A DNA stretch of 64,000 bases from Campylobacter volucris (GCF_008011665.1 NZ_VOWJ01000021.1:1-64000), one strand, 5' to 3'; numbered from the stretch's first letter, positions 17,773-27,719 are shown. Notes: generated by a model from the letters alone, not told the origin. Made by a program: numbers and translations.

Positions 17773-18909
17773 ATGGAAAAAGAGTGTAAAAAAAGAGATG
17801 TTTTTTATATAGCTGGTTATGATCCTAGAGGATATAGGCATTATTATACTATGTTTAAAAAGAATTTATCTTTGCAAAATGAAATTTTAAAATACAACTA
17901 TACAATTTCAAAAAGCCAAATAAAACCCAATTTCTTTCCTTTTTGGGAGATAAATACTGAAAAAACTCAGATTAGATATACTTTTTTAAGCTGGAATGAT
18001 ATAGTTAAAAAAAATTGGTCGCAAGATTTAAAAGATGCTTTGTATGATTGTTATAGTTTTTTTAGAATTTATACCATCACAGGGCTTTTTATAAAATTTG
18101 GAAAAGAATCTTTTAATCAACTTGCTACAGGGTATTATCCATTTTTTTATGTATTATTGAGTTTGATTTTTACTTTAAGTTGTGCTTTTGGAGCTTTGTT
18201 TTATCTTAAAAATTTTCATTTAGTATTAGGAATTTTAGCTTTTATTGCGTGTTTATTTGTTTTGCCAAAAATATTATTTAAATTTGGAAAAAAACTAGCC
18301 GTGTTTTGGATAGCTAGAATTTGTTCATTTTGTGCAAATTGGGAAAAAAATAGACAGGGTCAATTAGAACAAAGGATGCAAGAATTTTCTCAAACAATTT
18401 TTGAAAATTTAAAAACTCATTCTAAAGAAAAAGATTATGAATTAATTTTAATAGCTCATAGTGTAGGAACGATTTTATGTATCAATGTTTTGACTAAAGT
18501 GCTAAAAAAATGCGAGCAAGAAAATATTGATTTTTCAAATTTAAAAATACTCACTTTAGGAGAGTGTATTCCACTAGTAAGCTATCAGAAAATATCACAT
18601 GAGTTTAGAAAAGATTTAGAGTATTTAGGAAGTAAAAATTTAATATGGTATGATTTTACTTCTATCATTGATGGAGCTTGTTTTGCACAGGTTGATTTCA
18701 TACGCACAAGTGGAGTAAAAGCTAACTTTAGTCCAAAATATCTTTCAGCTAAATTTCATACTTTATATCACAAGCAAGATTATAAAAAAATCAAAAAAGA
18801 CAAATACAAAGCACATTTTTTATATTTATTTTCTACGCAAATTAAAGGCGTATATGACTTTTTTGACTTTATAATGGGCAAAAATATGCTAGAAGAAAAA
18901 ATCAAATAA
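17773..18909 (+). CDS. Membrane protein with serine hydrolase motif (Cj1412-like)
   Basis: The 378-residue protein has two adjacent membrane segments at about 117-140 and 145-170. A C-terminal domain follows with LILIAHSVGTILCINVL near 226-242; HSVG is a nucleophile elbow of alpha/beta hydrolases. The N-terminal FYIAGYDPRGYRHYY is well conserved in Campylobacter homologues. Position before a P450 and a small membrane protein matches Cj1412-Cj1411-Cj1410 of C. jejuni, also next to the capsule locus. A lipid or polyketide-like substrate is possible but not shown. It starts at ATG 17773, and the P450 follows after 11 bases. Confidence 0.6.
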   Translation: MEKECKKRDVFYIAGYDPRGYRHYYTMFKKNLSLQNEILKYNYTISKSQIKPNFFPFWEINTEKTQIRYTFLSWNDIVKKNWSQDLKDALYDCYSFFRIYTITGLFIKFGKESFNQLATGYYPFFYVLLSLIFTLSCAFGALFYLKNFHLVLGILAFIACLFVLPKILFKFGKKLAVFWIARICSFCANWEKNRQGQLEQRMQEFSQTIFENLKTHSKEKDYELILIAHSVGTILCINVLTKVLKKCEQENIDFSNLKILTLGECIPLVSYQKISHEFRKDLEYLGSKNLIWYDFTSIIDGACFAQVDFIRTSGVKANFSPKYLSAKFHTLYHKQDYKKIKKDKYKAHFLYLFSTQIKGVYDFFDFIMGKNMLEEKIK

Positions 18910-18920
18910 AGGAGCAAATC

Positions 18921-20294
18921 ATGGATCAATGTCCTTTTCATCCAAAGCCTTATAAAAATAAGGCTTCCACTCTTATGACTTTTTTGCTCAAAAGAAGATC
19001 TTGGCTTGATGGGTTGTATGAAAGAAGTTATAAAATGATGATGGGTAGAGTCCAAATGCCTGGTTTTGATCTTTATGTAGTAAATGATCCAAAAGAAGTA
19101 AGACGCATTATGGTTGATGAGGTAAGAGAATATCCAAAAAGTCAGCTTTTACATGAACTACTTGAGCCGCTTTTGGGTGTTAGTATCTTTACTACTAATG
19201 GCAAGGTTTGGGAGAAACAAAGAGAGCTTTTAAGACCATCTTTTGAAATGACTAGAATTTCTAAGGTGTTTGGTTTGATGAGTGAAGCAGTGTCTGATAT
19301 GATGACAAGATTTGATAAATATGAAGATGGTGCCATCATTGAAGTAGATGAAGCGATGACTTTTGTGACTGCAGATGTGATCTTTAGAACTATTATGTCT
19401 TCAAAATTAGATGAGGTTAAAGGAAAAATAGTCTTAGATGCTTTTATAACTGTGCAAGAACAAACAGTCAAAACTGCTATGAGAAGAATGTTTCGTTTTC
19501 CAACTTGGCTTTCAAATCTTTTGGGTGAGAAAAAAAGATTAAAAGCTGGTATGACTATAAGAAAAGTTTTATCTGATATTATCAAACCAAGATACGAAAA
19601 TGCTTTAGCTGATAAGGGAAAATATGAAGATATTTTATCTTCTTTACTTATGGTGGTAGATGCAGATACCAATGAAAGATTTTCTTTTAATGAAATTTTA
19701 GATCAAGTAGCAATGTTGTTTTTAGCAGGTCATGAAACTACTGCAAGCTCACTTACTTGGACGCTTTATATTTTAAGTATCAGTGAAAAAGAACAAGAAA
19801 AAGCTTATGAAGAAATCATGCAAGTTGCAGGTGATAAAAAATTTACCATAGAGCATATTAAATCGATGAAATATCTTACTAATATTTTCAAAGAAAGCTT
19901 AAGACTTTATCCTCCTGTGGGATTTTTTGCTAGAGAAGCAAAACATGAAAGTAAAATGCGTGATAAGCTTATAAAAGAAGGTTCGGGAGTAGTGGTAGCT
20001 CCTTGGCTTATACACAGACATGATAATTTTTGGGAAAATCCGCATGAATTTGATCCAAGTCGTCATGAAGATAAAAGTAAAATCAAAAAAGATACTTATA
20101 TGCCTTTTGGTATGGGAGAGCGTATTTGTATAGGGCAAGGTTTTGCTATGCAAGAAGCAATTTTAATTTTAGCAAATATTTTAAGGACTTATAAGCTACA
20201 ATTAGAAGAAAATTTTACACCGGATGTTGTGGGAAGACTTACTATAAGATCAGCTAATGGTATGAATATTAAATTTATCAAAAGGAAAAAATGA
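18921..20294 (+). CDS. Cytochrome P450 (Cj1411-like)
   Basis: The 457-residue P450 has the I-helix oxygen-binding motif AGHETTAS, the K-helix ESLR with RLYPPVGF, and the heme loop FGMGERICIG, whose Cys403 ligates heme. Bacterial class P450s need a ferredoxin/reductase partner, and none is encoded nearby. Campylobacter species typically carry this single P450 next to the capsule genes. The substrate is unknown; a fatty acid or envelope lipid is a guess from the neighbouring hydrolase. AAAGGAG precedes the start, and the stop region is coupled to the next gene. Confidence 0.9.
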   Translation: MDQCPFHPKPYKNKASTLMTFLLKRRSWLDGLYERSYKMMMGRVQMPGFDLYVVNDPKEVRRIMVDEVREYPKSQLLHELLEPLLGVSIFTTNGKVWEKQRELLRPSFEMTRISKVFGLMSEAVSDMMTRFDKYEDGAIIEVDEAMTFVTADVIFRTIMSSKLDEVKGKIVLDAFITVQEQTVKTAMRRMFRFPTWLSNLLGEKKRLKAGMTIRKVLSDIIKPRYENALADKGKYEDILSSLLMVVDADTNERFSFNEILDQVAMLFLAGHETTASSLTWTLYILSISEKEQEKAYEEIMQVAGDKKFTIEHIKSMKYLTNIFKESLRLYPPVGFFAREAKHESKMRDKLIKEGSGVVVAPWLIHRHDNFWENPHEFDPSRHEDKSKIKKDTYMPFGMGERICIGQGFAMQEAILILANILRTYKLQLEENFTPDVVGRLTIRSANGMNIKFIKRKK

Positions 20295-20644
20295 AAGAAA
20301 AATTAGCAGGAACAATTTTACTTTGTGCTATTGTTCCTTTGGCAGTGATTAGCTATCTTTTTATAGTTATAGTCGGTACTTTTGGAGATGCAGCTAGGGT
20401 TAGACAAGGTGTTAGAGCGTTAGATCATTTTGTCAATGCGACTTTGTTTAATGGCTATGCTTGGGAGTCTTTGTCTTCGCATGCTTGGAGAGAGCGCCAT
20501 AAAAGATGGGCAAAAATAGTGATAAAAATAACAGATTTTTTTGATAAAGATCATTGTCAAAAGGCTAATAAAAGAGAGCAAGCCATAGTTGATTTAGTAT
20601 TAGAAAAAAAACTTACCGAGCAAACTGTCGGTAAGCAGCTTTAG
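20291..20644 (+). CDS. Small membrane protein (Cj1410-like)
   Basis: The 117-residue protein has one strong N-terminal membrane segment (LLCAIVPLAVISYLFIVIVG) and a basic, Trp-rich soluble part (SHAWRERHKRWAK). It is third in the operon with the serine hydrolase-like protein and the P450, overlapping the P450 gene by four bases. Its function is unknown. The last ten codons lie inside the hairpin at 20612-20635, and the stop overlaps the 3' end of nusA. Confidence 0.65.
   Translation: MKEKLAGTILLCAIVPLAVISYLFIVIVGTFGDAARVRQGVRALDHFVNATLFNGYAWESLSSHAWRERHKRWAKIVIKITDFFDKDHCQKANKREQAIVDLVLEKKLTEQTVGKQL
20612..20635. terminator. Hairpin inside the end of the P450 operon
   Basis: A perfect 8-bp inverted repeat (CTTACCGA 20612-20619 with TCGGTAAG 20628-20635, loop of 8) lies in the last codons of the small membrane protein gene, just before the convergent end of nusA. 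It is probably a shared terminator; no long T run follows on either side. Confidence 0.45.
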
Positions 20645-21732
20645 CTTTCTCCAAACAAAGCTTTAAGATTTTTAAATGCTTCTTCTTGATTTAAAGTTTT
20701 ATTCTCACTATTTACCTCATTAAGTTCTATTTCATAACCAAGTAGCATCGTAGCTAAGCGTATATTGATACCACTTTTTCCGATGGCTTTGCTTTTTTGC
20801 TCACTATTGATGCTAACAATGGCTTTTTTATCTTCAATTTGCACTGAATTTATAATAGCAGGGGCTAAGCTTCTAGTGATTAAAATTGCCATTTCATTAG
20901 AATACTCAATACAATCAATGTTTTCATTTTTTAATTCTTTGCTTACAGCATTAATTCTCACCCCTTTTATACCTACAGTTGCACCTACTGCATCAACGCT
21001 TGGGCTATTTGCTTGTAAGATGATTTTAGCGCGTTCACCTGGAATTCTAGCACTTGCATAAATATTAATTAACCCATCTTTAATTTCAGGAACTTCAGCC
21101 TTTAATAAAGCTTCTAAAAATTTAGGGCTAGTTCTACTAAGTTCCATTCTCATGCCAGTTCTATCTATATATACATGTCTAATTACAGCTTTTATTACAT
21201 CACTAACTTTAAATTTTTCACCTTTAATACGATTTTTTCTAGGCAAACAAGCACGAAATTCATCAATTTCTACATAAGTATTTTCTTCATTATCTATTCT
21301 AACAACACTACCAAATACCATATGTCCAACCATTTTTTGATATTTTTCGTATATTTTTTCTTCTAAAAGTTTTTGTATGTTGTATTCTAATTCTTTGTGT
21401 AAGATATTTACAGCAGTGCGACCTAAATTTTCCAAAGAACACTCATAGGTTAATTCATCTCCTATTTCTACATCTTTTGCTTCTGCTTTTGCTTTGCTTA
21501 GAGCAATAAAATGCTCATTTTCATTCCCTAATCTTTCATCATCATCAGCAACTACAATGATTTTTTGATAAAGTTGTAAATTTTTTCCTGAATCAACAAA
21601 AAATTCATATTTATCGCCATAAATTTTTTTAGCTGTATTAATAAGTGCTTTTTTTACTCTTTGACGCACATCTTCAATTTGTAAATTTTTTTCATTAGCA
21701 ATGGACTCTATGATATCTGTGATTTTTTCCAT
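20641..21732 (-). CDS. nusA: Transcription termination/antitermination factor NusA
   Basis: The 363-residue protein has the NusA N-terminal RNA polymerase-binding domain (IIESIANEKNLQIEDVRQRV, LINTAKKIYG). An S1 domain follows near 130-200 (VGHMVFGSVVRIDNEE), then KH domains (RIPGERAKIILQANSPSVD, AVGATVGIKGVRINAVSKEL, AIGKSGINIRLATMLLGYEI). It is the epsilonproteobacterial length, without the acidic C-terminal repeats of E. coli NusA. AAGGTAG lies upstream of the ATG. It is divergent from the HP0268-family gene across 124 bases, as in C. jejuni (Cj0460/Cj0459). Confidence 0.95.
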   Translation of the reverse strand: MEKITDIIESIANEKNLQIEDVRQRVKKALINTAKKIYGDKYEFFVDSGKNLQLYQKIIVVADDDERLGNENEHFIALSKAKAEAKDVEIGDELTYECSLENLGRTAVNILHKELEYNIQKLLEEKIYEKYQKMVGHMVFGSVVRIDNEENTYVEIDEFRACLPRKNRIKGEKFKVSDVIKAVIRHVYIDRTGMRMELSRTSPKFLEALLKAEVPEIKDGLINIYASARIPGERAKIILQANSPSVDAVGATVGIKGVRINAVSKELKNENIDCIEYSNEMAILITRSLAPAIINSVQIEDKKAIVSINSEQKSKAIGKSGINIRLATMLLGYEIELNEVNSENKTLNQEEAFKNLKALFGES

Positions 21733-21820
21733 AATGACAATACTACCTTAATTTTGGGATTTTAATTTTTGTAAGGGTTAAATTATATCTTTAATAAGTT
21801 TAATTAAAAGTAAAATTTGT

Positions 21821-21826
21821 TATAAT
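21821..21826 (+). promoter_or_regulatory. Probable -10 box for the miaB operon
   Basis: TTGTTATAAT, an extended -10 box, lies 30 bases before ATG 21857 in the divergent gap with nusA. Confidence 0.55.
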
Positions 21827-21856
21827 TTTAGATTAAAACATTACGAGGATGATGAT

Positions 21857-22099
21857 ATGGATTTAAAAATAGCAAGAACCTCTGTGGATGAAAAGCCAAA
21901 AAGTATAAGTTTGGAAAGTATTGAAAAGGTTATAGATAAAGAAGGTCAGAAATTTTTTTATTTTGATAAAGATAACGCACACAAACAGCTTATAGCTTTG
22001 GTTGAGCACTTTGAAAAAAAAGGAAAATGTGTTTATCATAGAACAATTAAATATGGCTTGGATGAGGCTGATTATATGTATGAGGTGCATATTCTTTGA
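21857..22099 (+). CDS. HP0268-family protein (Cj0459-like)
   Basis: The 80-residue acidic/basic protein ([16 protein letters not shown] at the start, [20 protein letters not shown] in the middle) is of the epsilonproteobacterial HP0268 family. The H. pylori member has been reported to have nicking endonuclease and ribonuclease activity; whether this holds in Campylobacter is not shown. The start ATG 21857 has GAGG upstream. The stop overlaps the TTG start of miaB, as in C. jejuni. Confidence 0.75.
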   Translation: MDLKIARTSVDEKPKSISLESIEKVIDKEGQKFFYFDKDNAHKQLIALVEHFEKKGKCVYHRTIKYGLDEADYMYEVHIL

Positions 22100-23394
22100 G
22101 TAAAAAACTTTTTATACAAACTTTAGGTTGTGCTATGAATGTAAGAGATTCAGAGCACATGATAGCTGAACTTAAAGAAAAAGAAAATTACGAGCTAACC
22201 CAAGATGCCAAAGAAGCAGATTTGATTTTAATCAACACTTGTTCGGTGCGTGAAAAGCCTGTACATAAGCTTTTTTCAGAAGTTGGAGGTTATGAAAAAA
22301 TCAAAAAAGATGGGGCAAAAATAGGAGTTTGTGGATGCACTGCTTCTCATTTAGGAGATGAAATTTTCAAACGCGCTCCTAATGTGGATTTTGTTTTAGG
22401 CGCTAGAAATGTTTCTAAGATCACTCAAGCGGTTAATACCCCTAAATTTTTAGGTAATGATATAGATTTTGATGAGAGCAATTATGCTTTTGCTGATTTT
22501 AGAAATAGTCTTTATAAAACTTATGTAAATATTTCTATAGGATGTGATAAACATTGTACTTATTGTATAGTACCACATACTAGAGGGGATGAAATTTCCA
22601 TACCTTTTGAGATTATTAAAAAAGAAACATTAAAAGCTGTTTCAAATGGTGCTAAAGAAATTTTTTTATTAGGACAAAATGTTAATAATTATGGTAAAAG
22701 ATTTTCAAATGCTCATGAAAAAATTAATTTTTCTGATCTTTTAGAAAGACTTAGTGAGATAGAAGGTTTAGAGCGTATTCGCTTTACAAGTCCACATCCT
22801 TTGCATATGGATGATAGATTTTTAGAAGTTTTTTCAAAAAATCCAAAAGTGTGTAAATCTATGCATATGCCATTACAAAGTGGTTCGAGTGAAATTTTAA
22901 AGGCCATGAGAAGAGGTTATAGCAAAGAATGGTATTTAGATAGAGCCTTAAAACTTCGTTCAATATGCGATAAGGTGAGTATTTCTACTGATGTTATTGT
23001 AGCTTTTCCAGGTGAGAGTGATAAAGATTTTGAAGATACTTTAGATGTGCTTGAAAAAGTGCGTTTTGAACAAATGTTTTCTTTTAAATATTCTAAAAGA
23101 CCGCTGACTAAAGCAGCAACTATGCCAAATCAAATTCCAGATAATATTGCTTCAAAGCGTTTGAGTGTTTTACAAGCTAGACATACTGAAATTTTAGACG
23201 AAATTGTTTTAAGACAAAAGGACAAAGAAGTAGAGGTATTATTTGAAGAATTAAGAAGTGAAGGAAATATTGCAGGCAGAAGTGATAATAATTTTTTAGT
23301 TCAAGTAAAAGGAAGTGAAGAATTATTAGGTCAAATGAAAAAAGTAAAAATCACCAATCCTAAGCGTATGGTGTTAAATGGCGAAATCATTTAA
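22096..23394 (+). CDS. miaB: tRNA-2-methylthio-N6-dimethylallyladenosine synthase MiaB
   Basis: The 432-residue radical SAM methylthiotransferase has the N-terminal UPF0004 domain with [24 protein letters not shown] and GVCGCTA supplying three Cys for the auxiliary cluster. The radical SAM motif is [16 protein letters not shown], and [19 protein letters not shown] follows near 255. A C-terminal TRAM domain ends the protein. It modifies A37 of tRNAs reading UNN codons. The start is TTG 22096, overlapping the preceding stop (TTGA) with GAGGTG upstream. The 3' end overlaps the acyltransferase gene by 17 bases. Confidence 0.95.
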   Translation: MSKKLFIQTLGCAMNVRDSEHMIAELKEKENYELTQDAKEADLILINTCSVREKPVHKLFSEVGGYEKIKKDGAKIGVCGCTASHLGDEIFKRAPNVDFVLGARNVSKITQAVNTPKFLGNDIDFDESNYAFADFRNSLYKTYVNISIGCDKHCTYCIVPHTRGDEISIPFEIIKKETLKAVSNGAKEIFLLGQNVNNYGKRFSNAHEKINFSDLLERLSEIEGLERIRFTSPHPLHMDDRFLEVFSKNPKVCKSMHMPLQSGSSEILKAMRRGYSKEWYLDRALKLRSICDKVSISTDVIVAFPGESDKDFEDTLDVLEKVRFEQMFSFKYSKRPLTKAATMPNQIPDNIASKRLSVLQARHTEILDEIVLRQKDKEVEVLFEELRSEGNIAGRSDNNFLVQVKGSEELLGQMKKVKITNPKRMVLNGEII

Positions 23395-24001
23395 AATTGA
23401 TTGTATAGCTTTTGGAATTTTTTTACTTCAATGGCTGATTTTTTTAACTTGCAAAAAGGTATATTTAGGAGAGGCATTACCTAAACAATCTTGCGTTATA
23501 CTTTTTTGGCATGGGAGATTGGCTTTAATGCCTTTTGCATATAAAAAAATGGGTATTAAAGAAAAAAAAGCTTATGTGATGATTTCTCATCATAAAGACG
23601 GAGAAATCATTGCTAGAAATATTGCATTTTTTGGCTTAAATACTTTAAGAGGAAGTACAAGTAAAGGAGCTTTGGCTTTATTAAGGCAATCTTTTAAAAT
23701 TTTAGATCAAGGAAATGACATCATCATTACTCCTGATGGACCAAGAGGACCATTTCATAGTATTTCAGATGGATCTGTGATGATAGCGTTGAAAAAACAA
23801 ACTCCTCTTTTTTTATTAAATTATGAAGCAAGTTCATTTTGGGAATTTAAAAGTTGGGATAAAATGATACTCCCTAAGCCATTTTCAAAGATTACTTATA
23901 GATTAAGTGAAGAAATTAAAATTCAAAATTTAAATTTAGAAGAAGCTAAAGTATTGATACAAGAAAAATTTGATATTATAAGTCAAATGGATAAAGGCTA
24001 A
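23378..24001 (+). CDS. DUF374 / lysophospholipid acyltransferase-like protein (Cj0457-like)
   Basis: The 207-residue protein has a hydrophobic N-terminus, [16 protein letters not shown] near 43, and [12 protein letters not shown] near 70, where the HHKDG takes the place of the HxxxxD acyltransferase motif. [10 protein letters not shown] near 119 completes the set. These are the hallmarks of DUF374 acyltransferases related to LpxL-like enzymes. It probably acylates a lipid at the inner membrane; the acceptor is unknown. The start overlaps miaB. Confidence 0.75.
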   Translation: MAKSFKIDCIAFGIFLLQWLIFLTCKKVYLGEALPKQSCVILFWHGRLALMPFAYKKMGIKEKKAYVMISHHKDGEIIARNIAFFGLNTLRGSTSKGALALLRQSFKILDQGNDIIITPDGPRGPFHSISDGSVMIALKKQTPLFLLNYEASSFWEFKSWDKMILPKPFSKITYRLSEEIKIQNLNLEEAKVLIQEKFDIISQMDKG

Positions 24002-24003
24002 TT

Positions 24004-24993
24004 ATGCTATCTTTTCTTAGAAAATACATTTTACAACTTTTAGTATGCATATGTTATGATAAAAAACAATACACCATTAGATGTCATACTTGGAAAAATT
24101 CTAAAGCTGTTGATACTTTTGAAAAAACTTTTGAAGATAAAACTAGAGCTGTTGAATATGTTAAAAATTTAAGTAAAGATTTTCAAATTTTTTATATCAA
24201 TACTTTTTTTACTTCTATAGCTCAAGGTGTAGCTCCAAGTTCTAATTATAAAGATCTTCATAAATTTGGAGTTGATGTAAATACGGTAAAATGCTTATCA
24301 TTAAATAATACTTTAGTATATGTAGCAAATTCTTCTTTGGAATTTTACCAGCAAGATTTTGAAGATTTTGGTGGGCTTGATTTATTGTATTCCCCGTTTT
24401 TTTTGCTATATCATTGTATAGAAAAAAAGGGTTTTGATGATAAGGTAGGTTTATATGTGTATAGATACCATGATTTTGTAGCAATGTTAATTTGTAAAAA
24501 TAAAGAAATATATTTTGGTAGTTATTTTGATATAGCTAGTCAAGATTATAATGAAGAAGAAGTTTTTGAAGATATGCAAGATGAAGAAGAGCCTTTAGAA
24601 TTGACCCAAGAACTAGAAAGTGAAAAAAATGAAGAAGATATTGAAAATACTGAAGAAAATTATGAATTAAAAAGTTTAGAAGAAATGGGTGAAGATTTTG
24701 ATAAAATAGAATCTTTAGAAGATCAAACAGAACAAACACCTATAGAAGATTTAAAAAATTTCAGCACCAATATGAAAATGATAGAATTTATCATTGATAG
24801 TGTAAAAGAATTTTATAGCGATCCTTTGTATAATAATAGTTTTTTGGAAAAAATAGTGATTTTTGATGAAGAAGAGTTCAGTAATACATCGCTAGATTAT
24901 TTAGAAAATGAGCTTTTTATAAGACCAGAAGTAGAGTTAATTGATACTCTTGATATCATGAATGAACTTGTAGTAAGGGATCTAAAATTATGA
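24004..24993 (+). CDS. Conserved Campylobacter protein, PilM-like position (Cj0456-like)
   Basis: The 329-residue protein is not recognised by any clear motif. It has a hydrophobic start (FLRKYILQLLVCICYD), then a globular part, and a highly acidic low-complexity stretch at about 180-250, rich in Glu and Asp (EEEPLELTQELESEKNEED). The C-terminal part (MKMIEFIIDSVKEFY, FLEKIVIFDEE) could be a second fold half. It is followed by two proteins with single membrane anchors, coiled coils and small C-terminal domains, so the trio resembles PilM-PilN-PilO of type IV pilus platforms. That comparison is structural inference only. Confidence 0.45.
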   Translation: MLSFLRKYILQLLVCICYDKKQYTIRCHTWKNSKAVDTFEKTFEDKTRAVEYVKNLSKDFQIFYINTFFTSIAQGVAPSSNYKDLHKFGVDVNTVKCLSLNNTLVYVANSSLEFYQQDFEDFGGLDLLYSPFFLLYHCIEKKGFDDKVGLYVYRYHDFVAMLICKNKEIYFGSYFDIASQDYNEEEVFEDMQDEEEPLELTQELESEKNEEDIENTEENYELKSLEEMGEDFDKIESLEDQTEQTPIEDLKNFSTNMKMIEFIIDSVKEFYSDPLYNNSFLEKIVIFDEEEFSNTSLDYLENELFIRPEVELIDTLDIMNELVVRDLKL

Positions 24994-25520
24994 AATATAG
25001 TTTGATAGAGCCTAAGGCAAAACCTGTATTTAATCTTTTTACTAGAATTTGGATTTATTTTACACTAATTAGCGTTTCTTTGATTTTGATGGTTTTTATG
25101 ATAGTTATTTTTAAAAGTTCATATGCTTTTATACAACTTAATAATAAACAAGAAGAACTTACTCAAATTTTATCTCAAATTGAAAACAATAAATTGAAAT
25201 TTGCCGAGCTTCAAAAGCAAAATTTTCAAGCTGTGGCTGTTGTAGGCGATGATGATGAAGATGGAAAAAATTTAACCTTATTAAAAAGTGTGAGAAATTT
25301 ATTTACTTTGGTTCCAAAAGATATCTCTTTAGATGAGGTTATTATAAAGGATGATTCTTTAACTTTGCGAGGTATAACCCCAACTAAAGAGATGTTTTCT
25401 TTGTTATTAGAAGCCCCATTGAAAAGTATTTTTACGATTTCTAAAACGAGTTATTATCCACTTGAAAATGGTTGGTATAGATTTGTAAGCATTAATACAT
25501 CTGGGGATAATTATGAATAA
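24990..25520 (+). CDS. Single-pass membrane protein, PilN-like topology (Cj0455-like)
   Basis: The 176-residue protein has a short cytoplasmic start, one membrane segment (IYFTLISVSLILMVFMIVIF, residues 21-42), and a coiled coil (LNNKQEELTQILSQIENN). A C-terminal domain follows with the pattern DISLDEVIIKDDSLTLRGIT, similar to the periplasmic ferredoxin-like domain of PilN/GspL partners. It overlaps both neighbours by a few bases, so three proteins are made from one coupled message. No function is established. Confidence 0.5.
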   Translation: MKYSLIEPKAKPVFNLFTRIWIYFTLISVSLILMVFMIVIFKSSYAFIQLNNKQEELTQILSQIENNKLKFAELQKQNFQAVAVVGDDDEDGKNLTLLKSVRNLFTLVPKDISLDEVIIKDDSLTLRGITPTKEMFSLLLEAPLKSIFTISKTSYYPLENGWYRFVSINTSGDNYE

Positions 25521-26052
25521 AAAAGATAGAAGTCTTGAAGAGGTAGATATATTAAAAATTTTGATTTTTTCTTTTTCTTTTATTGTTGTTTGTGCGGTAT
25601 TAATTTTGTTTTTAATTGTTCCTTTTTTAAAAGATTACAAGCTCACTCATTCAAAACTTGCTAGACAAGAAATTCAAAATACAAAAGCATCCAACGAGCT
25701 TGAGAGTTTAGAAAAAATTATTGCAAGTTTTCAAAATACCAACCAAATTCGTTTAGCTCAGATAAATTCTGAATTTTCTACCAAAGATTTTTTAAAATTT
25801 ATGCAAAATTATTTTGAAGAAGTACAGTTTGTGTCAGTCCCAATTTCTAAACCGAAAGATTATTTAAAGTATAAATTCATTATTAGTGCTAAAATTAAAA
25901 GCCCTCAAGCTTTTTTTTCTTTTTTAAATGATTTGGAAAAATACAAAAATTTGATAGAGATTGATTCTCCGGTTGAATTTAAATCTAAAGAAAAATACAT
26001 TGAGTTAAAATTTAACGCAAATGTATTTTATGCTAAAGCTATTGAAAAATAA
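25513..26052 (+). CDS. Single-pass membrane protein, PilO-like topology (Cj0454-like)
   Basis: The 179-residue protein has one membrane segment (FSFIVVCAVLILFLIVPFL, residues 19-37), a coiled-coil stretch to about 75, and a compact C-terminal domain (FKFMQNYFEEVQFV..). This is the layout of PilO/GspM proteins. It overlaps the upstream gene and its 3' end overlaps the convergent lipoprotein gene by 14 bases. The function is unknown. Confidence 0.5.
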   Translation: MNKKDRSLEEVDILKILIFSFSFIVVCAVLILFLIVPFLKDYKLTHSKLARQEIQNTKASNELESLEKIIASFQNTNQIRLAQINSEFSTKDFLKFMQNYFEEVQFVSVPISKPKDYLKYKFIISAKIKSPQAFFSFLNDLEKYKNLIEIDSPVEFKSKEKYIELKFNANVFYAKAIEK

Positions 26053-26827
26053 TCACTTCATTATTTTGATAAGGATTTGATTCTTTTGTCGTGTTAGTGT
26101 CTTCTTCAATTAAACCTTGTGTTTTTATTTCTGTGGTAATTTTTTCATATTTTGGGATAGAAGTTTGCAAATTTGCACTCATTTCTTTATAAAATTTGAT
26201 AAATAAATTATCTACTTCTAAAACACTAGCTGAAGTATTTTCATTGATTTGAGTAGGAACAGTACTATAAACTTGTCTAAAAGTATCAAAACCTGCTTGA
26301 GATTTGATTGGATAATTGATTGTAATAGCATCATCAAATTTAGTAGAACTACTAATAGAAGTAGTATTTCCATCTAAACTTGCTAGGGTATTTTGTGCTT
26401 CAAGTATCAGCATAAAAGAAGATTCGACATTTTCTCCGCCAAGACTTGAATTTCTTAAAACCTTATCTTCATATAAACTTGCGTTTATAATCATCATAAA
26501 AGTATAATCAGCATCATCTTGGGCTATTTGATAACCTTTGTTTTCTAAGATAGTTTTTACATCTTTTATGAGTTGATCTTTTAGTAGTTGTAAGCTTTTA
26601 TCTATTCTTTGATTAAGAGTTGATTGCTCAAAATAAGAACTGTAAAAAGTATTTTTTGAAATTTGAGCTTCTAAAATTTTTACTTTTGGCCCATCGACAT
26701 TAGTTGTAGTATTATGCTCTTGAATTTGGGTTTTAAAACTAGGCATAGAAATATGATAAGTTTTTTGATTATCAGCACAAGCTATGAAAGATAGTATTGT
26801 TATTAAAAACATTAATATTTTTTTCAT
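26039..26827 (-). CDS. Lipoprotein, possible HpaA family (Cj0406-like)
   Basis: The 262-residue protein begins MKKILMFLITILSFIACAD; the Cys at 17 after a hydrophobic run is a lipobox. The body has KDVKTILENKGYQIAQDD near 90 and DNLFIKFYKEMSANLQTS near 200, which resemble the neuraminyllactose-binding hemagglutinin (HpaA) family of Helicobacter; the match is weak. It would be lipidated by the product of the divergent lgt gene. Convergent with the PilO-like gene. Confidence 0.55.
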   Translation of the reverse strand: MKKILMFLITILSFIACADNQKTYHISMPSFKTQIQEHNTTTNVDGPKVKILEAQISKNTFYSSYFEQSTLNQRIDKSLQLLKDQLIKDVKTILENKGYQIAQDDADYTFMMIINASLYEDKVLRNSSLGGENVESSFMLILEAQNTLASLDGNTTSISSSTKFDDAITINYPIKSQAGFDTFRQVYSTVPTQINENTSASVLEVDNLFIKFYKEMSANLQTSIPKYEKITTEIKTQGLIEEDTNTTKESNPYQNNEVIIFQ

Positions 26828-26903
26828 ACATAAACCTTAAAAATTAATTTTTATAATTATAACAATTTTTTGATATATTATGACTTTTATATAAAGGTGT
26901 ATT

Positions 26904-27719
26904 ATGGAGTATTGGCAAAATATTTATGCAAATTTTGATGTAGTTGCTTTTGAGCTTTTTGGTTTAAAAGTTCATTGGTATGGCATAATGTATGTTTTAG
27001 CTTTATTAGTCGCATTGTTAATAGCAAAGTATTTTGCAAAAAAAGACAAGATGGGAATTTCAAATTCCATGCTTGATAGTTATTTTATATGGGTTGAAAT
27101 CGGAGTGATTTTAGGAGCAAGATTAGGGTATATTTTAATTTATGATGCAAATACTTTATGGTATTTAGCAAATCCTTGGCAAATTTTTAATCCTTTTTAC
27201 AATGGTGAATTTGTAGGTATTAGAGGTATGAGTTATCATGGTGCTGTAGTGGGATTTTTAATTGCAACTTATGTTTTTTGTCAAAAATATAAACAAAATA
27301 TGTGGAAATATCTTGATTTAGTGGCCATTAGTGTTCCTTTGGGATATGTTTTTGGCAGGATAGGAAATTTTTTAAATCAAGAATTATTTGGAAGAGTTAC
27401 AGATGTGTCTTGGGGTATTTATGTGGATGGAGTATTGCGCCATCCTTCACAACTTTATGAAGCATTTTTGGAAGGTTTTGTAATTTTTGGAATTTTAGTT
27501 GTTGCTAGAAAATTTAAAAAATATGATGGCCAATTAATCATTTATTATACTATGCTTTATGCTTTAGCTAGATTTATTTGCGAAGCATTTAGAGAGCCTG
27601 ATTTTGGTTTAGGGTATGTATTTATAGGACTTAGCATGGGTCAGATATTAAGCATTATAATGTTTGTATTTGGACTATTTTTATCTTTTTATTTAAGAAA
27701 TATTAAAAAAAATTTTTAA
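26904..27719 (+). CDS. lgt: Prolipoprotein diacylglyceryl transferase
   Basis: The 271-residue polytopic membrane protein carries the Lgt signature [17 protein letters not shown] near 152-168. Other conserved features are [12 protein letters not shown] near 108 (essential His/Gly) and [12 protein letters not shown] near 182. It transfers diacylglycerol from phosphatidylglycerol to the lipobox Cys of prolipoproteins, the first step of lipoprotein maturation. AAAGGTG precedes ATG 26904. It sits just before frdCAB, as in C. jejuni. Confidence 0.95.
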   Translation: MEYWQNIYANFDVVAFELFGLKVHWYGIMYVLALLVALLIAKYFAKKDKMGISNSMLDSYFIWVEIGVILGARLGYILIYDANTLWYLANPWQIFNPFYNGEFVGIRGMSYHGAVVGFLIATYVFCQKYKQNMWKYLDLVAISVPLGYVFGRIGNFLNQELFGRVTDVSWGIYVDGVLRHPSQLYEAFLEGFVIFGILVVARKFKKYDGQLIIYYTMLYALARFICEAFREPDFGLGYVFIGLSMGQILSIIMFVFGLFLSFYLRNIKKNF

